From Cruorifilaria tuberocauda (lineage: Eukaryota; Nematoda; Chromadorea; Rhabditida; Onchocercidae), in assembly GCA_013365365.1 (NCBI GenBank), contig JABVXU010000049.1, positions 1 through 64,000 on the forward strand: a DNA stretch of 64,000 nucleotides. The letters are read 5' to 3'. The notes below the pieces were generated by a model. It made no database searches. It was not told where the DNA came from and saw only the letters and a program-made list of their open reading frames with translations. Of the stretch, positions 40,401-52,261 are shown piece after piece (positions within the stretch are counted from its first letter, which is position 1; the number at the start of each line of letters is the position of its first letter). The position numbers and the translations under genes were made by a program.

Positions 40401-43400
40401 TAACTTTCGATATTTTTATCCTCCCATCAAACAATTTTCGCGTTGTAAGTTTGATTTAAAAAAAAAAAAAACAATATAAGAGAATGGTGTATTTTCGGTA
40501 TTAAGAATTTAATTTTGTTCGCAGTATGTATTTAGCAATAATTAACGTTTTAGCGGATGAAGTCTCTTAAGGAAAGAAAATTTCTTATTTCATTTGAAAT
40601 GGATGAGAAAACACAGGAGACATACGATTTATCGCTGATGGTGAAGGAAAAAGATATTGAATACCAAGTATGCATTATTTCCATTATTTGAATAACAATT
40701 CCAGGCTTTGACAGATTTTATTTTTGAAAATCCCTCGACACACAAGTTATATTTGTTTCAGGGTCGTCGGATGCTTATTCTTCGCCGTTTACTTTCAAGC
40801 CATCCCTTTAAAAAGTCACTTCTATTTTGCGAATGTTGTCATGACATTCCTCCCCTTTATAGAGCTAATTTGTGGAGTGCACTATTGAACATATATTGGG
40901 ATGTTGAGAAACGTTTCGTGGCTGTTGATACATTCTCTCCCCATGCTTCTGATCGCCAATTATTGGTCGATATTCCTCGTTGTCACCAGGTTATGTTTCA
41001 AAGACAGTTATACAAAAATGTATTTCACTGCTACATTTCTCTTTGCAAAGAAAAACTGTTGTATTCGGTAACCTTTCACTATATGCGATTTGGGTAATTT
41101 TCTGCGAAAGTGATATGATTCATGTACTTCGATGTGAGCAGCAGAAGGGATTTTTTTTTTCTATTCTGACAGTATGATTTTTTGTCATTATTAATTTTAT
41201 GTCTTCTAAAAGGTAACAATTTAATGGCTTTTTAAGTATGACGATTTGATGGCTTCACCTATTGCTCATCGCAAACTGAAACGTCTTTTGAAGGCATGGC
41301 TCCTTTTACATAAAAATTACGTTTATTGGCAAGGTTTGGACTCTCTGGCAGCACCATTTCTTGTTCTTAACTTCACTAATTTAGGTACAATTTTCATTTA
41401 CAGAGTGGATTTACTGGTGGAGATGGTTAATTGTTAGTAGCAATATGGCATTGAATGGTTTAAGTTGAAATTTTAGCATAACCAAACATAATAACTTATA
41501 TGACTTTCAGCTAGTGCATATTCCTGTTTGGAATCGTTCATCAAGATGTATTTGCATGACTTTTTCCTGCGAGATAATTCATCTGTTGTGCAAGGTTAAA
41601 ATGAATTTTTATTTTTTATTATTTATACCGGTCACGCTGTTTATAGTTAATCTATAAAATTTCAAATCAATCAGTGAAGAACTTAACGTTGTTCGTTTGT
41701 TGAAAATCTTAAATTTCCCAAAGTTCTTACCACCGTTCAAATTTTGATACAGCGTTGCATTTTAGTATGTGCATGTTTTCATCCTAAGAAATGATTGAAT
41801 ATTGGAAGGAATCGTAATATCGATGGATTTCTGCAACTTTTGTCAGCTGATCGTTTTTTCAATAAAGAATAATATCTTTAGGTGATCTCCGACTACAACA
41901 TTTGCAACTTTTCTATAATTAGAGCATTGAATTTTCGCATGGGTTCTGCAGTCTATCAAATGGCATCATTTCAATTGCTGTTTTAAACAAATGCGCTAAA
42001 TTTTTTTTTTTTGTGAAGAAGTTATTGCGGACGGGAAGGATTGACATCTTCATGGAGAGAAAAATTCCACAGTATGCATTTAATTCATCATTGCCATCAC
42101 CAATGAAGAAAATCCTCGGAATTTATGTTGACTGTTCGGAAACGAAAGTAGGAAACCAGTTTTGTGATAACCTTATATCTTCACTTTGAAAATTGGCATG
42201 ATTAGAATTGTTACGATTTGTGCGTTAAACGGCGTCGTTTGGAAGCATGAGTTGCATTTCCTGATGTAGATGAGAAATGCTTTGATTCGGCACTATATCA
42301 GCATAATTTCCAGTGGCTATGGCAGTTCTTCAGTTAAGGTAGCTTAATTTTTCTGCCGGCGCAGCACACTTCATTTGTTTCTCCATTATAATCCGAGAGC
42401 CTTGCAATAAGGACACATCTCAATCATAGTGTCGATAATTACGTGGACTCAAACTATAATCACCAACTGGGATATTCCGGAATGCAGGGTGATTGTAACC
42501 TGTGGAATGATCAGCACGAAGTAGTGTTTGAAACTGAGCTATTGTTTTTCGTTGATGCCTTTCAGCTATTTTCAGTCGAGCTCGCAACTGTTAGTCTTCA
42601 AATCTGGCTGGATTGGAAAAGTTTATTCGTTGGAAAATTGTTGGTAGTGAGAATTAATGAGGTGAAATTTTTCAACCACTTGAAAAGTTGCTGAGAAAAG
42701 TGGACTTGAATGGCTTTTTCAGGGAAGAGAAAACTTTTTTTGTTGGTTGGGAAGTACTAACTACTTGACTCTGAGAGTAAATGCATGCCCATGTGGGTAA
42801 AAAATTATTTAGACATAACTCAATGGAATCACATGAGGTAAAAGCAGTGAAGATCAGGCACACATGGGATAATCAATGAAGGGATATCATAGACTACAAT
42901 TGTGAATCACATGGATTATGCAGATGAAAAGAAAGGAATCGAAGGGAAAAGGATCTGATCTTTGACTCATTTAACTTCAACTTTGTTGTTATACATAAGA
43001 AGAGACAAAAGGATGTCATTATGAAAAGAAATCGTGATAAGTAGTAACTGTCGACGATATGCTAATAGCACAAAATAAGAATAATATATGATTGCTATCG
43101 GACTTGAATCCCATTATTTATCGTTCTGGTGAAAACATGTTTATCCTTACGGAGAGATAAGGTAGGTATGTATATTTAAATATAATCTATATAAAAGACA
43201 TGCGCCTTTTCGATGCTATGTTGCACTAAAATTTCAAAGGAATCGGTGAGAAACGGAACGACACATCATTTATATCCCGAACATATTTACATTTTTATTT
43301 ATATAGATTGATGAATTATGTGTAGTGTGTTTGATCATTTCATTGTAGAATATTTGGCAGTTTTTTTTCATCTTTTGGCATTCGTGGATGCAGCATTATA

Positions 43401-44716
43401 CACTCATCTCTCCGTTATGGATTTCCGTCCTGAGTTATTCGCTATTCCATGGTTTCTCACCTGTTTCGCCCATATATTACCACTGCATAAGTTATTCTAT
43501 GTGTGATTTTTTGATTGCATATGCAATGTCTCAAACCTCTGTATGCAATACTCTTTATAACTGAGACTACAGGGAATCTCAAGTTAACAAGTTAAAGAAA
43601 AATTTTCATGGGTTCTAGTTAAATGATACGTCCAAACTTTGTTTAAGCTTGTGTATAGAAATTGTTTTCTTCATATATCGATATTTTAATTTCACTCCAG
43701 TTGTATTAGGTTTGGGACGTTTTATTATTGTCTGATTCATCTTTTCCGTTATTTGTTGGACTTGCAATCATGGAACAATTACGAGCTGGACTTATAACTA
43801 CACATTTCAATGATGCGATCTTGCTTTTTTCAGATCTTCCAGGTTTGTTTTTATGCAGTCTTTGCGGCAGCTGTTGATGTATCCCTGATTTTCACTTATG
43901 TTCATTACTAGATCTAAATATGGAACGTTTGGTACAGTACTCATTGAATTACTACAACATTGTGCCGCCATCATGCACCTTCAGACAATATGCATCGAAA
44001 CATGTACGAGAAGAGTATGCAATGACCCATTACACGGTAACCGAACTGAACGAATTTTGTTGTCCGCGGATATCGGCTACCGATGTTATTCGTCTCACTG
44101 AACATTCTTCTTTACTTATTGTCGATGTCCGTCCACAATACGAGTAAATTCATAACCTTAACATATTTTTTCACAGAATTAGTCGAAGTCCATCAATATA
44201 TGTTTTTGATGTAGTATTATTCTGGAATTTTGAGGTATTCTCGTGGTGCTATCATGGGTAGTGTGAATTTACCACCATATGGTGAGGAAGATACGTTGGA
44301 TAACGTTAGAACAGCATTAATGAACGCACAATCAGCAGGCCATATAGTCGTCATCGTTGATAACGAACATTTGCAAAGAGCTAAAAAGGTTGTCCATTTC
44401 TTTTATGATTTAGTTGTATTACAGTTTTTTAGAATTACAGAACAAAACTAAAAGTTACTGTTACCAAATCTGTTTTCAGTCGTTAATACGTTGTCAGTTA
44501 GATCATCCAAACACTAAATGGGTTAATCATCGCTCTATAATCATCAGTCGGTAATATCAAAACCTTCCACTAGATTTTAATAAAAAAAAAACTAATAACC
44601 TGATTTTATAGATATCAAAGTTATGTGTGTTGGAGGGATACAATCGTGTGTGTATTCTGGATGGCGGTGTCCAGAAAATTCGCTTTTCACACGATATCTT
44701 CTGTATACCTGCTTAA
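37401..44716 (+). CDS. TBCK: TBCK: pseudokinase, TBC (RabGAP) and rhodanese-like protein
   Basis: Nineteen exons give 867 residues, against 893 in human, with every phase consistent: 37401-37611, 38010-38103, 38582-38702, 38764-38952, 39210-39279, 39674-39828, 39912-40032, 40124-40274, 40345-40444, 40554-40667, 40762-40989, 41237-41384, 41511-41594, 43349-43500, 43710-43842, 43912-44143, 44235-44388, 44480-44521 and 44612-44716. The kinase-like part (1-280) keeps [20 protein letters not shown] and [11 protein letters not shown] but lacks the HRD and DFG residues, as in other TBCK proteins. The TBC domain (about 445-690) keeps both catalytic fingers: the Arg in VDIPRCHQ and the Gln in YWQGLDSL. 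The rhodanese-like end ([11 protein letters not shown] ... VCILDGG) has no active-site Cys. Human TBCK is part of the FERRY complex (Rab5 effector, mRNA transport on endosomes) and affects mTOR signalling. The same role here is inferred from orthology. Confidence 0.95.
38741..38760 (+). repeat. TGTTG pentanucleotide repeat in TBCK intron 3
   Basis: Four exact TGTTG units directly abut the CAG acceptor of TBCK exon 4, so the repeat effectively supplies the tract upstream of the 3' splice site. Confidence 0.95.
42010..42694 (+). pseudogene. Decayed coding-like tract inside TBCK intron 13
   Basis: The 1.75-kb intron 13 (41595-43348) is the largest in TBCK and contains several protein-like fragments on the plus strand broken by stops and frame changes. 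Examples are [18 protein letters not shown] (about 42020), [18 protein letters not shown] (about 42260) and [18 protein letters not shown] (about 42445). Base composition is less AT-rich than in other introns. This fits an old retro-copy or transposon remnant. I do not recognise the source gene. None of it fits TBCK alignment, so it is not an exon of this gene. Confidence 0.3.
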
Positions 44717-47522
44717 GAATGTTTTCGAAAATATATGCATCTTCGATATGATTAGGAATAGTGACAATATTAAAGGAATTTTTGAAGTGAGACGTTACAT
44801 ACGTTGTTACCATACTTGGAAAGTTTCTGTAGTAACGCATGCGATAAATCACAATTTTCCCTCATTATTAGTAGATCCATGTATTGCATAAATTGTTATA
44901 TTCATTTGACTGATCTGTATATTGGATTTTTCTTTATTAGATTCATTTTTGTGTTATCATAAATTAAGGATTTTAAATTTCATGGATTTATTGATTTTGC
45001 TCATTTCAATACGAAAATGCAATATCGATGACAAAATGAACAAACTTCCCATTACTTGGAAAATATGCCCAAGTATTGACTTCTTCTGAAAGTTAACCTC
45101 GAACTTTTGACGTCTATAGATGTAGAATCTGACAATTAGGTTGATTATATATGGAATCAATATGATTCGTGGAGGATTAAGAGAGAAAGAGAGAAATTCA
45201 TGAACGAACAATTAAATTTCAATACATATGTTCCATTGATGTCCAAGATGTTGTCCAGTTGAGAAAAAATTTGGAGATTTTTGCTTAACAAGTGCGGGAA
45301 AAATATTTCACTGACGGAAAGACCAGATTACTTGGATCATCTAGTCGAGATAGCTGAATGACTATTATAGGCCGTTAGCATTTTCTGAGCTACAATAGAT
45401 GGAAGTTAAAGCAAAATTTGGGAAGACAGATGCTACAAGAATCAGAAGATTTCCTGTTTATTCTAAGATCTGTTTGGATTTTTGTGAAAGCATTTGAGAA
45501 TAGGATAGGTTGGTGAGATATGTGCTTTGTATGTAACAACATATATTAGTAAGTAGTCGGAAATAGAACTAATCCGATCTAGCAATAAAGGTAGTAGGAT
45601 GAATGTGTTCTATTATCTTGTTCATATATTCTGTTAGTTGTATTCGGTTGATTTCATTTTAATCCTACTCTTTCAAAAGCAATTATTACGCTAATTTGAA
45701 TGCAGTTCATTCCTTATGCTTTGCATAAATCAGCTATCAAAAGTCGATTCATTGCTGATAAATTTCAATAGATTGTTGAAGCGTCGTTAAATTAGAAGCT
45801 GCACAGCGAGAAACCAATACTCGAAGATCATCATTTTTGTTTTTCGAATCCTCTACAAACATGTAATCATCATTGAAGAAAATGAACAGTCATGAGAAGA
45901 AAGGATGAATATGGTATGTAAATGAGGGAATCAGAGAAACCTATTACTTATTCGAAGACTCGGAATTATTTTTATATGAGATTATATTCAAATGTCTAGC
46001 AATTTAATGTTTTGTTACTACTTTAACGTAATTTATGAAATAGCGCGAATCCCATAAACTAGTTCATGTGCATAAAATGAATAATGACATTTTCCAAATT
46101 TACTGTTGCCTATGATAAATTTAGTTTGATAGTTCCAGCAATATAAAGGGTGGATTTTCTTTTTCAATCTATATTCTTAATTATCTTAAAAGTGTAAAGT
46201 AGAAATTCTAAATTAACATTTGTGACATTTTAGTCTCAGCTGCAAGTTGTTTTATGCCTCATTTAAAATTGAATAAGCGTATTTCATAAATTGTGGAGTA
46301 TTTTTAATGCCTAACTGATAAAAGTAGATTATCGTTATGGCAGATTCTTTAGGAGATTGAATTGGAAGTAGCACCGGTCCCTACAAATGTATTACGACAT
46401 TTTGTTCTCCCTCTCTTGTTCCTAGTGTTTCTGAAATTGCCATGTTAGAGCATATAGATCGTTGTTCATTTATTCAAATAACAAAATTATTGCCTTAGCT
46501 GCATCATATTTTAAATATTGGTTAAATACTATAATGAATTAATAGTAATCATTTATAATTTATGTGCAGGTGATTTTTCCGATTATTTTCATTTACATCT
46601 TCCTATCTCCCATGTCTTATTACTTGTCATTGGCTCAGTGTTTCAAGACGGGAAGAATATGGAACGGAAATTAATTTTCAGTCAGTTTTAAGAAATAAAG
46701 AAATATTTTATTAAATTTTTGATGATTTTTTCTTGTATTGGATGAGTTTTAAAGAAGTTATAATTATTAGAAGTGCATTTATGAATTAATCAAAATCGAT
46801 GTTATATATCAAAGCACAAAACGAAGAAAATTTTTTGTAGTGAGGACGAGTTTAGTGCAGAAGAGTGAAACATTCAAAAGTACCATAAAATTATGTTAAT
46901 TCTGATTAGTCATTTTATATTGAACTCAGGTTTTTAGAAAACAATTACTTCAAACTGAAAACGAAATTCAGAAACACAATGGAAAGCTTTAAGAAAAAAT
47001 AATCGGAAAAATCACCAGCGGGATACTGTAATATTTTAAAGGATATCTTTTCAGGGAAAATAACATGCAATTTTCCATGATTTCAACTATATAATGACGA
47101 AGTTCTCATTTTTTTCTCGCTTTACGCGCATTAATAGTTCCATAGCTGTAGCGATTCGACGGACAAGTAATTTGTAATATGTTTTCATATGAAGTCATTA
47201 ACTGATCAAGCACATCTCACCAACATAATATCCCATATCTACCTCATTCTCTTGGACCTTGCAGTTCCGCTTAACTTCGTTTTTTGAAAGTTCACAATAT
47301 CGTTTTAGAATTGTTATTCAGCTTTTTCAGGTTTGTTACAAAATATAAAACAATTTGTTCATATAGTAGGAAAGAAGCTTTTTGCAGAATTCACTATTCA
47401 TAATGATTTTTGCTACACATTATGTAAGCACACCTTAATTAGCCAATGAAAAGCCAATGAAACAATAGAATTTTGGAGCAAAAGTGCATTAATGCAATCA
47501 ATGAAACGAAAAAGGCAATAGC
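44717..47522. other. Intergenic region between convergent TBCK and LPR-A
   Basis: About 2.8 kb holding the 3' flanks of two convergent genes. Short protein-like pieces occur near 45215-45355 (for example LLNKCGKNISLTERPDYL) but are broken by stops, so at most they are remnants. Nothing else is supported. Confidence 0.45.
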
Positions 47523-50156
47523 TTAACGGCCCGCTCCAGAAAATGTTGGTGTATACTGGCATTGGCTGTAATCCACGGGAGAGATCATGTTGAAAGCTTT
47601 TGTCATCACATTTATGTAATCTGGAAAGTATTTTGCTTCATTAATTACAATTTCATGAAATTCGAATCCAAAAAACGAAAAGTTATGCAAACTTCCATAA
47701 ATTATCCAATAATTTTGACAGCCTTATTGTCTGCTTCCAATTTCATCAATCCTTTTTTAAGCCTAATTGACTCATTTGGAAAAGTGTATATCTTTATTAT
47801 TCCTAAAGTTTTTTTTTTAATTTTTAAGTCATTCAACAGTGTATGACTTACTATTATCTTCTAAAAACTGTAACACATTCCGCATATGCTGGTTACGAAA
47901 TCTTTCTGGATCTCGGGCAATTACAAATACAGGAAATCGGACCCAGTTTGATACAATCACATAATCATATTGGTTGTATTCGTTTAGCGGACCCTTCTTT
48001 ATTACCCAAACTGCAATGTGAAGATTTTTACTAAATTTTAATCCATGGAATGTGAGTGACAGTGAGACTCACGTTGTATATTGTTTACTGTTCATAAATC
48101 TGAAAAAAGTTGTTGATTCACATAACGTTAAGTTTGGGCTTCATCCAAAAGTGGTAAACAGTGGAATAAGCTAAGTAAATCTCAGATAATTAAAAAGTCA
48201 AACTCGAATACTGTACGTACCTGTATTTTGCTAATATAAATGAAGTGATCTACGATGTTCAAACATTCTGATTTTAAGGAAGTACAGTTATGCATGTGAA
48301 AAATTAATGCATAGGCGCGCATTTCTCTAATCATATTACAAATTAATCATTTAATTACATGGTTCGGAATCCGGTGAATTGCTATTGTGCAGAACGAACT
48401 GCCCAGTATCGCCTGATTTGAATCCATAACCAAGTGAGAAACGAGGTGGACCATTCGCATTCCCTTCACGGTAAAACTTCAGGATTGTAAATGTTGCACT
48501 ATATGTGTTGTTCGTCAGGGCGCCAACTACAAAAGATTGATTTGGAATTCTAATGAAAATTTGAACAGTTTAAGCTGATATTCCTAACGTAGTTTTGCAT
48601 TCTTTTTGCATAAATAATTTGATATACTCTTAGTTCCACTAACTAAAGGGATTTCATATTACGTTGTGAAATTTATTTTGAGGCAATAAAGAAAGCAAAA
48701 TTTTCAACAGTCGTCATCAATAGGAATTAAATTTTAACAGAGAACTAAAACAAAAGAAACATACAGTGTGACACTGTGCATGCTTCACGGATAACATGAG
48801 GACTGTTGATGACCTAAAATTTGAATTATTTCAAAATAATGCTAATGGAAATTGCATGTCAAATCAAAATTGGTAACAGCAAACCTGGAACCAACGGCCC
48901 ATCATACGAGCGACGTCGACATTTTCAGCTGCTGGATGAACAGCTCGAAAAACATCTTTTGCCAGATTTTTAGCATAACCTTTTGGCACTAATCGGTTGA
49001 TCGATGATCCCAAAAGAGTATTTGTTGGTGGAATCATTTGTGGAAATAACTGGCTTATCTAAACAAAATAAGAGTATCTTCCAAGAATATATTCAGAGGA
49101 TGCTGTTCAGTAATAATAAGACCCATATCCTTGATATTTAATAGTCATAGGTTAATTTTGAAATTAAGAAAAGTTTTAGTCTTGAAATAGTTCTGAAATT
49201 TAAAAAATAAAAAAGAAAGCAGACCAGATAGTTGAAATTGCTAAGACCAGGAATGGTGTTCACTCCTGGTATAGCTGGTACATCTTGAGGTCCAGGAAAA
49301 GCTGGTACAGGTATTGGAGCCAAACCAGGAATCTGCCCGCTGGCAATACCTTGCAAATCGATACGATTCTGATTTGCTTCGGATAACACCGAATTTATAT
49401 CATCATTTTGAAAGGAGCTCGCCGCTATCAATGGCTTGTATCTTCGACCGTTGAAATCAGTTGATAGTCCTAACTGGTTTAAAATGCTGTCCGCTATCTC
49501 ACTTATTTTTGCTAATGCGATTTTATCCTGTAAAGTATTATTTATAGAACTGATAATGTATCAGGTAATTTTAAGCTAGTAAATAATTTTTTTCCAATTA
49601 TTTAATTTTGATATCATTTTTGTATTATTAATTAGACATATAAAAAAGTATAATTCATCTGAAAATTAACAACCTAATCCCAGAAGCGTAGAACCACAAT
49701 TTCATTTGAATTTAAGTAGTATAGAATTTGATTGGAATCCTGTAACTTTTCATTCCAAAAAATTTGTGTTATGTATGTCCTTTGTATAATATTTACAGAA
49801 TTATCTAATTAATTACTAATTATTTTAATAGAAATATAGTAGTTGTTTTGATCAATTCAGTGATTATTATGCATTATTAAATTTAATAAACAAACCTGTT
49901 TGGTGAGCACAATATTTTTGCCAAATGACTGTAATGTAGAATTAGTTTGTTTGGTATCTCGAAAAAATTTCGAAAATGGTCTTAGCGTGAGTAGACCTGC
50001 AGTGTTAGCTGAAGAGCGCTGTTGTTGTGCATCGTTGAGGACCAGCTGTGAGTGGGACAGGGGTAAATGAATCCACAAAAAGAAGTTGAAGATTAAAATA
50101 AAAATAGTACGGAGTGCAGAGGAACGATCTAAAGAAGAAGCAGTCATTTGGCTCAT
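47523..50156 (-). CDS. LPR-A: secreted lipocalin-related protein
   Basis: Seven exons: 50156-49896, 49527-49225, 49058-48885, 48813-48765, 48526-48359, 48010-47852 and 47620-47523. They total 1212 nt (403 residues) with phases 0,0,0,1,1,1. An N-terminal signal peptide (IFILIFNFFLWIHLPLSHS) is followed by a Pro/Gly-rich linker with repeated PG units (IPGLAPIPVPAFPGP). The lipocalin barrel then opens with the G-x-W motif (MMGRWFQ) and continues with ACTVSHF, FYREG and SNWVRFPVFVIARDP. It ends with a Cys near the terminus (SQCQY). This matches the nematode LPR family, extracellular lipocalins needed for apical matrix and cuticle or tube integrity in C. elegans. The ligand is unknown. It is closest in barrel sequence to LPR-D. 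Confidence 0.88.
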
Positions 50157-52261
50157 CAATGTTTGAAATGTTTTGAATTAGGTCATTGATACACAATTAG
50201 AGCTCTCTCTCTCCCTCTTCTTACGCTGACACGTACTATTACGCCCTCAAAAGAGGGTTATTTTGGGGTCTATGTCCTTTTTTCACCTCCTTTTCTTATC
50301 TACTTCTATCATTCTAAAAGCTCAACACTCGCATAATTCACTGTTCTTTTTCCTATCGGTTAAGGATTAGTTCAGTGATCCGCCATCGTTTCAACATTTT
50401 ATTTCATTCAAATCTATATCACTTTTCCTACTTATCGCCGTGACCTCAAAAATCTCTTTTTTGGATTATTAAAGGTTGTAAGAGTGCATAGTACAGTACA
50501 TGCACAGTACATGTTTTGCATATCTTTATTAATCCTTTTTAAGTAGAGATTGAATTGCAAATAACCCATATGTTACTTCATTGCTCTAATTCATTTACTA
50601 CTTCATGATTAAATAATTTTTTTCACCTTTTTTATTAAATCAAATCAAAAACTGGGACCACTTCCAACTTTATACTGTAACTTAATAGAATGCGTGATAT
50701 CTTGAAAAAATGAATTATCATTAAGGTTACAAAAAATAAAAATGTATTGTAGAATTATGACATCAGCAGAAATCTTAAATTAAATTAAAGAAGTAGCTAT
50801 GTCACTTTGATATTAGCACGTAACCGTTATCACATGATAAAATCCAGTTGCACGAATTATATGCGTCATTATCCATTATGAATAAAATGGTCTTTTAACA
50901 CTTTTTTTAAAATTGATTGTTTAAAAACGATAAATAGTATCTGATCGAAAGAAAGATTGCAACTCAGAGCTGAATGCTTTTCTTTCAAGTGATAAAATTT
51001 TCCATAGCAAATAATGAGTAATGACTTCCCTTTCAAGAAACTTCTGATCAATAACGATGGATGAATATTTTGTTTTTTAGTATGCGCTGCTATTTCTTTA
51101 CACAGTTTCATTGTTTTTGTCTTATCAAATTGTTAAATTTATTGAAACGCTTTTAAAAGTAGTTTTCGAAGCTGACATGAAAACTTGAATCATTACCTCT
51201 ACCATTTTGTTTTTAGGACTCACACATCCATTGTTGAAAGCTATGCTATAATTAACATGATAGCAAAAAAATTAAATGTTACTTGTGTCAGTTAGAGAAT
51301 TAATTTAATGGTATCTGCAAGACGTTTTTCAACATTTTTGATTAATGTAGAAGAATGAACAATGTGTGAGCACGAAGCTCTTAATCATATGATGTTTAAT
51401 ATTTACTTTTTATTGTTATCTAGATAGTTATATTTTAATTTTAATGCATTATTCATGTGATGTAAAAAAGATCTGTTGAAATTATTTATTTTTATTAATT
51501 GTGAATGGGTATAACAATCAGCGTAATGTGAAAACACGGAATTGTACTATAAAATCAGAATCTACGCTTTTTTGTATCTTTATTGCATAAATGTATTGCA
51601 TCACGTAAAGTGTGGAGATGTATGTTGAAATTTTCAATTCGGAGCACTATGTACAGTGTTAATGCACATATTTTCGGCCTGGTGAATCTACAAGTTCAGG
51701 AAGAAATTTTCGAAACTTTGGAAAAAGGATATTTTTTGCTGTAAAATAAAGATCAATTTAACAAATTAAAAACTAATTTTAATCACGGATGTTGAATAGA
51801 ATGGCAAATTGAATAGTTGGTAAGGAAATACAACATTTGAACTGACTTGTGATTATACGCATTTTTCGGTGTAGATAAAGAAAATTAGGTGTTTGGAATG
51901 AACCAAAGATAACAGATAAGAAATACCCGGTAAAAACAAGTGGAAGTACTAATTTGTCATGTAAGCACAGTAACATAAAAAAAACCTGCTGCTCATTCAA
52001 ATTGCAGTAAAGATTATTAATGTAGTTATTTGACCAGAATTATTAGTTTAATTTGATTAAAAAGAGATCGAATACAGAATTCTTTTACAGTATTTCATTG
52101 TGTAAATGCAAAACTAATAGCATTTTCTTAAGGTGCGGTTATTTCCATCATTAAACAGAAAGGAAACTGAAAGAAAAATAATAAGATTGGTTAGATAAAC
52201 TGTTGTAACAATTTTCTTAACAAATGTCGTGCAACATTATGTCATTTAGGATGACAATGTA
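50157..52261. other. Spacer between LPR-A and LPR-B
   Basis: About 2.1 kb. The part next to LPR-A (50195-50300) is CT-rich on the plus strand (GA-rich in the sense of LPR-A) and contains a CCCTC/GAGGG inverted repeat around 50247-50260, compatible with a promoter. The rest is AT-rich, with no supported gene. Confidence 0.4.

Noticed and set aside
44625..44891. 88-codon plus-strand frame overlapping the TBCK 3' end
   Set aside because: It is the wrong frame of the last TBCK exon. The correct frame gives VCILDGG and stops at 44716, matching TBCK C-termini.
47843..48034. 63-codon plus-strand frame
   Set aside because: It is the antisense of LPR-A exon 6 (47852-48010), whose minus-strand frame has the lipocalin strand motif and correct splice sites.
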